The notes under the pieces were generated by a model that saw only the letters and a program-made list of their open reading frames with translations, was not told the origin of the DNA and searched no databases. A program made the translations under genes and the position numbers. A stretch of 13,978 bases of DNA. Origin: Candidatus Uhrbacteria bacterium. GTDB taxonomy: Bacteria; Patescibacteriota; Patescibacteriia; 2-12-FULL-60-25. This document shows positions 6,038 through 10,755 of this stretch, piece after piece. Position 1 is the stretch's first letter. Each line of letters starts with the position of its first letter. Location of the stretch: assembly GCA_903828685.1 (NCBI GenBank), contig CAIKNB010000010.1, forward strand, positions 1-13,978. The letters run 5' to 3'.

Positions 6038-7171
6038 ATGTCCGGATGCTTTGAATTATCCAAGACTTCGGAGACCAGCCGCGCGCGGCTGGGCGTTGTG
6101 CATACTGCGCATGGCGATTTGCTCACGCCGTTCTTCATGCCCATCGCCACGAAAGGCGCAGTCAAAACTCTGTCGACCGCGGATATCGAGAAACTGGGGA
6201 GTCCGATACTGCTTTCCAATACTTACCATTTATTCCTGCGTCCGGGCGTCGACGTTTTGGAGCAATTCGGCGGTTTGCACAAGTTCATGTCTTGGGACCG
6301 TGCCATCCTGACTGACTCTGGCGGTTACCAGGTGTTTTCCCTCGGCGCCATGCGTAAGATCACGGAAGACGGCGTAACTTTCGCTTCGCATATCGACGGT
6401 TCGCGCCACGAGCTTACGCCGGAAAAGTCCATCCAGATCCAACAGGCCATCGGCAGCGACATCGTCATGGTTTTGGATGAATGCACGCCAGCCGGCTCGT
6501 CGTTCGAATATCTCGAAGATTCGGTCAGCCGCACCACGCGTTGGGCCGCCAGGTGCAAGCAGGAATTTGCACAGGGTAGGGGAGCCTCGAATAATCCGGG
6601 AGCCCTGCTCTTCGGCATCAACCAAGGAGGCACTAACCAGGACTTGCGCTTGCGCCATGCATCTGAGCTTTCAAAAATCGGCTTTGATGGTTATGCTATC
6701 GGCGGCCTTTCTGTCGGCGAACCTTTTGATCAGGCTAGTGCCGTGGTTTCTGCTCTCGACGGCGCGCTGCCCCAGGATGCGCCGCGGTATTTCATGGGTG
6801 GTGCGCAGCCGGATGAGATCGTGGAATACGTGAAACGCGGCGTGGATATGTTCGACTGCGTTTTGCCCACCAGGAACGCGCGTCATGGGCTGCTATATCG
6901 CTTTGTTCACGACGATGTATCAAAGCCGGATTTTTTTGAATCATTACATATCACGAATGAGCAGTATAAGTATTCAAAAGAACCGTTGGTCTTGCCGCAG
7001 GACGGAGGTGCGATTGCGCAAGAGCTTTCGCGATATTCATTGGGCTATGTGCGGCACTTGTTCACGGTTCAGGAAGTGTTGGGTCAGCGCCTGGTGACTT
7101 TGGCAAACCTACGATTTTATTTGAGGTTGATGGCTGATATCAGGTCTGCGATTTCAAACGGAAAACTTTGA
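6038..7171 (+). CDS. tgt: tRNA-guanine transglycosylase (TGT), lacking the usual zinc ligands
   Basis: TGT exchanges guanine-34 of Asn, Asp, His and Tyr tRNAs for preQ1 on the way to queuosine. The 377-residue length is normal. The core is intact: LTDSGGYQVFSLG with the general-base Asp93, VLDECTP at 145-151 with Asp147 and Cys149, NQGG with Gln196, GGLSVGE at 222-228, and DMFDCVLPTRNARHG with the nucleophile Asp273. Cys149 and Val226 are the residues found in preQ1-using bacterial enzymes; eukaryotic queuine enzymes have Val and Gly there. The odd point is the structural zinc site. The family C-x-C-x2-C plus His appears as Ala325, Ala327, Leu330 and Ala356, so all four ligands are gone although the surrounding motifs (GYVRHL, NLRFY) still align. 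The start is 1 base after the VTT gene stop, so the two are co-transcribed. No other queuosine gene is in the window. Confidence 0.94.
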   Translation: MSGCFELSKTSETSRARLGVVHTAHGDLLTPFFMPIATKGAVKTLSTADIEKLGSPILLSNTYHLFLRPGVDVLEQFGGLHKFMSWDRAILTDSGGYQVFSLGAMRKITEDGVTFASHIDGSRHELTPEKSIQIQQAIGSDIVMVLDECTPAGSSFEYLEDSVSRTTRWAARCKQEFAQGRGASNNPGALLFGINQGGTNQDLRLRHASELSKIGFDGYAIGGLSVGEPFDQASAVVSALDGALPQDAPRYFMGGAQPDEIVEYVKRGVDMFDCVLPTRNARHGLLYRFVHDDVSKPDFFESLHITNEQYKYSKEPLVLPQDGGAIAQELSRYSLGYVRHLFTVQEVLGQRLVTLANLRFYLRLMADIRSAISNGKL

Positions 7172-7179
7172 TTTTTTTC

Positions 7180-7208
7180 TTGCCACAGGCCGAGAATGAA
7201 CGTATCAT
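7180..7208 (+). promoter_or_regulatory. Sigma70-type promoter for the 87-aa gene
   Basis: TTGCCA (7180-7185) and TATCAT (7203-7208) have a 17-base spacer. The predicted leader is about 30 bases and carries AGAGGAGG (7232-7239), a near-perfect Shine-Dalgarno site, 6 bases before the ATG. Confidence 0.75.
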
Positions 7209-7245
7209 TTATGTATCGGCCTTTCACATCAAGAGGAGGTTGGCC

Positions 7246-7509
7246 ATGTCCATAACCAAGACCAGAGAAAGCAGAGGGATCATTCACTGCCATCATAGGG
7301 GCTTCGGAAGCCGTAAAGAGCGGCCCAACGGTTCAATGCCTGACGATGGCAATCAAGACATCCTGGAGTTGGCTGAAAGCCCGACTTTGGATCAGGATTT
7401 GGGCGAGTTGGCCCCGGATATCCGTCTTGCGGCTGACCGCATCCGCCTTGAGCAGCTGATGGTAGGCGCGGAAATACGTCCTGGAGTCAACCAGGGCAAA
7501 CTGCGCTGA
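7246..7509 (+). CDS. Hypothetical small protein (87 aa)
   Basis: The family is not recognised. The start MSITKTRESRGIIHCHHRGF is basic with a small Cys/His cluster (HCHH at residues 14-17) that might bind a metal, but there is no second Cys pair to complete a zinc finger. The rest is polar, with an acidic middle (DILELAESPTLDQDLGELAPD) and a basic end (VNQGKLR). No membrane helix or signal peptide is present. The frame is open upstream from a TTG at 7168, but that overlaps tgt and precedes the promoter, so the ATG at 7246 with the strong AGAGGAGG site is the start. It forms a single-gene unit with its own promoter and terminator, directly before the CsoSCA-like gene. Confidence 0.78.
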   Translation: MSITKTRESRGIIHCHHRGFGSRKERPNGSMPDDGNQDILELAESPTLDQDLGELAPDIRLAADRIRLEQLMVGAEIRPGVNQGKLR

Positions 7510-7538
7510 CCTCAAGTGCCAAACCTCCTCTCTCCCTC

Positions 7539-7571
7539 GGGAGACCTTCGCCGGTCTCCCTTATTTTTATT
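7539..7571 (+). terminator. Intrinsic terminator after the 87-aa gene
   Basis: The perfect 8-bp stem GGGAGACC / GGTCTCCC with loop TTCGCC is followed by TTATTTTTATT. Confidence 0.92.
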
Positions 7572-7581
7572 AAGCCAGCGC

Positions 7582-7610
7582 TTGACATTTTGCTTAGGTA
7601 CTGCTATAGT
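7582..7610 (+). promoter_or_regulatory. Near-consensus sigma70 promoter for the CsoSCA-like gene
   Basis: A perfect TTGACA (7582-7587), 17-base spacer and TATAGT (7605-7610, five of six matches) with an extended TGC just before the hexamer. This is the closest to consensus of all promoters in the window and predicts high constitutive expression. Confidence 0.88.
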
Positions 7611-7619
7611 TGTCGCTCG

Positions 7620-7641
7620 TTTTGCCGCAGGGTCGGCAAAA
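7620..7641 (+). promoter_or_regulatory. 5' leader stem-loop of the CsoSCA-like mRNA
   Basis: The perfect 8-bp stem TTTTGCCG / CGGCAAAA with loop CAGGGT begins within a few bases of the predicted transcription start near 7617. A 5'-end hairpin like this can protect an mRNA from decay. It is followed by TTTGTCCTTTT, so a weak attenuator is also possible. The Shine-Dalgarno site AGAGGAG (7661-7667) lies outside the stem. Confidence 0.6.
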
Positions 7642-7677
7642 TTTGTCCTTTTACCGAAATAGAGGAGACAGGATCTC

Positions 7678-9057
7678 ATGGGTGAAGTCACTAGCGAAAT
7701 GGCCGGAGTTGGACATACGCCTGCACGCAAACATGGCAACCGCGACGTTAGGCTGATCCACGATCGCATGGATTTGGCCTGCATGGAACCGGCGGATGCC
7801 GAGTTCTATCGAAACAACAGGCAGCTTTCCGAGCACTACATCAGTTTGGAAGGCGAACGCCAGGGCTACATACGCCAGAATCCTTGCATGCCGTTGCTTT
7901 TCTTCTGCATGGACGAGAAGGAGCAGGACACGGAGGAGTCGTTGGGTCTGCCGCCCGGTGCGGCCAATGTCTATCCCACGGCCGGCAATCGGATCGGCGA
8001 GATTAACCTGGTGCTGTGTAAAGAGATGCAAACGCGCATCGACCGAGCCTACGAGGCCGGTAAGCGCGTCTTGGTGCTCTTCATCACGCACGAGTCTTAC
8101 CGCGACGCCACGCATGACAGCTGCGCCGCCTGGTCGCACCGCTGCTTCGCTGCCGATGGGCACGCTGATTTTCAGGTGCAACGCTTTAACGAGGATTACG
8201 TTGACCGCGACAAGGAAGGCCGAGTCGCCCGACGCCACGTTATCGCGGTGCGCCTCAAGTCCTACACGGACTTGGAATCGCGCGTGTGGTATGGCGCGAA
8301 CGATAAGTGCGTTGATCCGTTGGAGTTCGTGCGTCGTTCCGTTCCGCCGAATACGGCCGAATATGAGCCTGATGGCCTGGAACTTGAGGCCAGCGTATTG
8401 CGCCGCTTCGTCGAAGCCTTTCCGTTCAAGGATCCGCGTTTCAGCGGACTGGAACGCCACGAATGGAACGAAGTGCTCATGCAGATGGTCCGCATGTTCC
8501 TGGCCAACGTAAGGTATATGCGCGGTCAGGTTCGGGCCAATACCGACGGCAACAAGTTGGGGCATCAGGGCACTCGCGTGCTCGTAGGCCGCGGCTGGGA
8601 GATGTACCAGGAAGTCAATAAATACTTCAAGGTATCGGATTTCTCGCCCGACTTGCTGCGTGAGTGCTGCATCGCCGGAAAGTACGTGATCAAGAACGGC
8701 ATCGTCGCAAGGTTGAACGGAGCAAGCGAATTGCGCATCCCGTTCCACATCAACGTGCCGTATGACATGATGCGTCCCGGTGACCGCAGCGGCTCCATCC
8801 GCCACGCCATGAGCCTGGCACGCGCCATCAAGTGCGATTGGCAGGACCGCTTGCGGAATCCTGCCAGTGAAAAGCGTTTTCATGATGACTTGTGCGAGTG
8901 TCTGATGCATGAAGACCTGGATCTGGATGAGATCGGCCTGCGCAACGCCATCTGCGAATTCGGCAGCACGCTTCTCGACCAGTTCCGTTTCATCGTTTCG
9001 GTCAGTCCGCGCGAGACGCGCAAACTCGAAGTCGTAGCCACAGGAGGTGACCTTTGA
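7678..9057 (+). CDS. CsoSCA-like protein (carboxysome-shell-type beta carbonic anhydrase fold), outside a carboxysome locus
   Basis: This 459-residue protein resembles CsoSCA, the carbonic anhydrase of alpha-carboxysomes, which interconverts CO2 and bicarbonate. Candidate zinc ligands are Cys77 (in FFCMDEK), His138 and Cys149 (in THESYRDATHDSCAA). The 11-residue gap between His138 and Cys149 equals that between His242 and Cys253 of the Halothiobacillus enzyme, whose first ligand is Cys173. The Asp of the CxDxR dyad is Asp79, but the Arg position is Lys81. A Val/Leu beta-strand (VLVLFIT) precedes His138. The C-terminal half fits the family's degenerate second lobe: NKLGHQGTRVLVGRGW (292-307) and RIPFHINVPYDMMRPGDRSG (353-372) before an alanine-rich helix. 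Family CsoSCA is about 500 residues; the N-terminal, RuBisCO-binding part is shortened here. There is no signal peptide, so it is cytoplasmic. Catalytic activity is unproven. The start is supported by AGAGGAG and the promoter at 7582. Confidence 0.72.
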   Translation: MGEVTSEMAGVGHTPARKHGNRDVRLIHDRMDLACMEPADAEFYRNNRQLSEHYISLEGERQGYIRQNPCMPLLFFCMDEKEQDTEESLGLPPGAANVYPTAGNRIGEINLVLCKEMQTRIDRAYEAGKRVLVLFITHESYRDATHDSCAAWSHRCFAADGHADFQVQRFNEDYVDRDKEGRVARRHVIAVRLKSYTDLESRVWYGANDKCVDPLEFVRRSVPPNTAEYEPDGLELEASVLRRFVEAFPFKDPRFSGLERHEWNEVLMQMVRMFLANVRYMRGQVRANTDGNKLGHQGTRVLVGRGWEMYQEVNKYFKVSDFSPDLLRECCIAGKYVIKNGIVARLNGASELRIPFHINVPYDMMRPGDRSGSIRHAMSLARAIKCDWQDRLRNPASEKRFHDDLCECLMHEDLDLDEIGLRNAICEFGSTLLDQFRFIVSVSPRETRKLEVVATGGDL

Positions 9058-9073
9058 AGCCAAGCCTATAAGC

Positions 9074-9160
9074 GGGCGGACTAATCAAGTCCGCCCACGG
9101 ACGGAAACGTCCTTCTGATCATTGCCCCGCGCTGTTCTGGTGCGGGGCTCTTTTTTATTT
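9074..9160 (+). terminator. Three tandem hairpins ending in an intrinsic terminator
   Basis: Hairpin 1 (9074-9096) is GGGCGGACT / AGTCCGCCC with loop AATCA. Hairpin 2 (9099-9112) is GGACG / CGTCC with a GAAA tetraloop. Hairpin 3 (9124-9148) is GCCCCGC / GCGGGGC, extendable by a G-U and a C-G pair, followed by TCTTTTTTATTT. Hairpin 3 is the terminator. Hairpins 1 and 2 lie between it and the stop codon and may shield the 3' end. Confidence 0.85.
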
Positions 9161-9225
9161 GGATATTTTGATAATGTAGGGGCATCTTGTGCTTGCCCGG
9201 GCACCCGCAAGGGGTACTCCTACAC

Positions 9226-9921
9226 ATGCCAAACGATAAACAAAAATTCCGTGCCTTCATCGATAAGGTGGAAAAAGAATACGGCAAGCAAGGCTGGTGG
9301 CCGCGGGTTGTTCGCATAGGGACACAGTGTGCCGTGCCCGTTCAAGTTAAACACCATCCAGGGCCAAAGTCTTATTGGTTGTCCAAGACGCTGTCCGCGC
9401 AAGCTTTCGAAGTCTCGATCGGCGCCATCCTCACGCAAAACACGACATGGACCAATGTTGAGAAAGCGCTTATCTGTCTCGCGCAAAAGAATCTACTGAC
9501 TTCGCGCGCGATTACAAGCGCGCGGCTCGCCAGTCTCGAGTCATGCGTAAAGTCTTCTGGCTATTACCGACAAAAAGCCAAGAAGTTGAAGCTGTTTGCT
9601 CGCTTCGTCGAAGTGGAGTTGGGAGGGGATTTGCGGCATTTGGACGCAAACCAAGGTCGAGAAAACCTGTTAGGGCAATGGGGTATTGGTCCAGAGACGG
9701 CTGATACGATTTTACTCTACGGTCTGAATCGCCATATTTTCGTCATTGACGCTTACACGCGTCGCTTGCTCGTGCGTCTGACAGGAAGCGAGAAGTGGCT
9801 CAAGCTTCCATATGACGAAGTTCGAGCCTGGTGCGAAGAGGCGATGGGAAAGTCAAAGGTAAAAATGTTTCAAGAAGCGCACGCGCTCATCGTGAGATGG
9901 GGGAAAGAAGCGGGTCGTTGA
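9226..9921 (+). CDS. HhH-GPD DNA glycosylase (endonuclease III superfamily, MagIII/COG2231-like)
   Basis: This 231-residue base-excision repair enzyme should remove damaged bases from DNA. The family core is visible: GAILTQNTTWTNVEKAL at about 67-82, the helix-hairpin-helix LGQWGIGPETAD at 149-160, and the catalytic Asp175 in FVIDAYTRR. The Lys that makes endonuclease III a lyase (GVGRKTA) is Glu157 here, so it is probably a monofunctional glycosylase, as in 3-methyladenine glycosylases of the MagIII type. The four-Cys iron-sulfur motif seen at the end of many relatives is absent; the protein stops right after HALIVRWGKEAGR. The ATG at 9226 is chosen over a TTG at 9187 because it begins the conserved region. 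AAGGGG lies 11 bases upstream, a poor Shine-Dalgarno position. Substrate cannot be named. Confidence 0.88.
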   Translation: MPNDKQKFRAFIDKVEKEYGKQGWWPRVVRIGTQCAVPVQVKHHPGPKSYWLSKTLSAQAFEVSIGAILTQNTTWTNVEKALICLAQKNLLTSRAITSARLASLESCVKSSGYYRQKAKKLKLFARFVEVELGGDLRHLDANQGRENLLGQWGIGPETADTILLYGLNRHIFVIDAYTRRLLVRLTGSEKWLKLPYDEVRAWCEEAMGKSKVKMFQEAHALIVRWGKEAGR

Positions 9922-9922
9922 A

Positions 9923-9951
9923 TTGACGCGTAAACGGATAGATGATAAATC
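9923..9951 (+). promoter_or_regulatory. Possible weak promoter for the 9986-10657 gene
   Basis: TTGACG (9923-9928) is followed after 17 bases by TAAATC (9946-9951), a poor -10 with three matches. The leader would be about 28 bases and includes AGGAAAGGA just before the ATG. Read-through from the glycosylase gene is the alternative, since no terminator lies between them. Confidence 0.4.
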
Positions 9952-9985
9952 GTGAATTGTTCATTTACACCAGGAAAGGATTGCC

Positions 9986-10657
9986 ATGCGAAAAGATCAC
10001 TACGGCTGGAAGTCAGGCACTATAGTCGAGGCGGAAAATGACGAGTCAAGGGTCTTAGGCATCGTTATTTCGGAAAGCCCTGATGCTATTAAGATCAAGG
10101 CTCTCATACATGACGGTACGACATTCAAGACCGTGACCCTGCCTAAATCGAGTTGCAGCTTTTACGAGTCGCATGTCGGGCTTCTGGGCTTGGACGGATT
10201 GATCATGCATCTGTTGGATTGGGAATTGTACCCAGTTGAGTACGTCCTGGAGCATCTTGCGCCGTCGGAAAAACGGGTTTTCAAAGTCATCAAGATCTGG
10301 CAAAAGCGCGGCGATAAGAATGAAGATCTTTACTATGCAGCTTTTGTCCGGATCAAAGACCCGAAACTCGCCTTCAAAATCTGCAAAGGCATGACTTTCT
10401 CGACCGAAGTAGTTCGGCCTCTGCTGGATCTGATCAAAGACAAGGCCCAGCTGAGATATTTGGCGCTGAAGAGCCAAACTCATTTCGATGCGATCGAGAA
10501 GCTCGACGAAAAAGTACGTGTCGAGTTGGCAGAAAAACTCGTAGTTAAAGCAGAGCCAGGCACGAGGGAATGGGATGTTCTGCGGGAGCTGCTCGAGGTG
10601 ATTTCTGACCAAGATTGGGTCAAGGAGTTTTGTGCTGAACACGGACTCAAATGGTGA
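9986..10657 (+). CDS. Hypothetical protein (223 aa)
   Basis: The family is not recognised. The N-terminal 60 residues look like a small beta-rich domain (VLGIVISESPDAIKIKALIH, then TTFKTVTLPKSSC). The middle is alpha/beta with many aromatic residues (LLDWELYPVEYVLEHL), and the last 70 residues are helical and charged, ending in EHGLKW. No membrane segment, signal peptide or catalytic motif stands out, so it is probably cytoplasmic. AGGAAAGGA ends 5 bases before the ATG, a good Shine-Dalgarno site. The gene follows the glycosylase by 64 bases and is closed by a strong terminator. A role in DNA repair is suggested only by location and is not supported by the sequence. Confidence 0.78.
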   Translation: MRKDHYGWKSGTIVEAENDESRVLGIVISESPDAIKIKALIHDGTTFKTVTLPKSSCSFYESHVGLLGLDGLIMHLLDWELYPVEYVLEHLAPSEKRVFKVIKIWQKRGDKNEDLYYAAFVRIKDPKLAFKICKGMTFSTEVVRPLLDLIKDKAQLRYLALKSQTHFDAIEKLDEKVRVELAEKLVVKAEPGTREWDVLRELLEVISDQDWVKEFCAEHGLKW

Positions 10658-10677
10658 TGGGCTTTGGCCCTGCTGTA

Positions 10678-10713
10678 CGGCGCGGAGAGAATCATCTTCG
10701 CGCCGCTTTTTTT
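10678..10713 (+). terminator. Intrinsic terminator after the 223-aa gene
   Basis: An 11-bp stem (CGGCGCGGAGA pairing with TCTTCGCGCCG, one G-U pair) with loop GAATCA is followed by a run of seven T. Confidence 0.93.
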
Positions 10714-10719
10714 CCTCGT

Positions 10720-10748
10720 TTGCCTCTCTTTGGCGCAACCTATAAACT
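10720..10748 (+). promoter_or_regulatory. Sigma70-type promoter for the helicase-nuclease gene, predicted leaderless start
   Basis: TTGCCT (10720-10725) and TAAACT (10743-10748) have a 17-base spacer; TATAAA (10741-10746) is an overlapping alternative. Seven bases separate the -10 box from the ATG at 10756, and no Shine-Dalgarno site is present. Confidence 0.6.
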
Positions 10749-10755
10749 CGGGCGC

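Noticed and set aside
7678..9057. Reading the CsoSCA-like gene as part of a carboxysome or RuBisCO operon
   Set aside because: No shell protein, RuBisCO or CsoS2-like gene is in the window, and the gene has its own promoter and terminator.
7651..9063. Long 470-codon open frame on the minus strand opposite the CsoSCA-like gene
   Set aside because: It lies wholly antisense to a gene with promoter, Shine-Dalgarno site, terminator and family motifs, and its own product shows no recognisable domain. It is a by-product of codon bias on the other strand.
9164..9175. TATTTT or GATAAT as the -10 box of the glycosylase gene
   Set aside because: No acceptable -35 lies 16-18 bases upstream; that position falls in the T-run of the preceding terminator. 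The AT-rich sequence alone is not enough.
10651..10755. Extended N-terminus for the helicase-nuclease from the upstream in-frame start
   Set aside because: The extra 35 codons run through a strong terminator and the promoter; family similarity begins just after the ATG at 10756.
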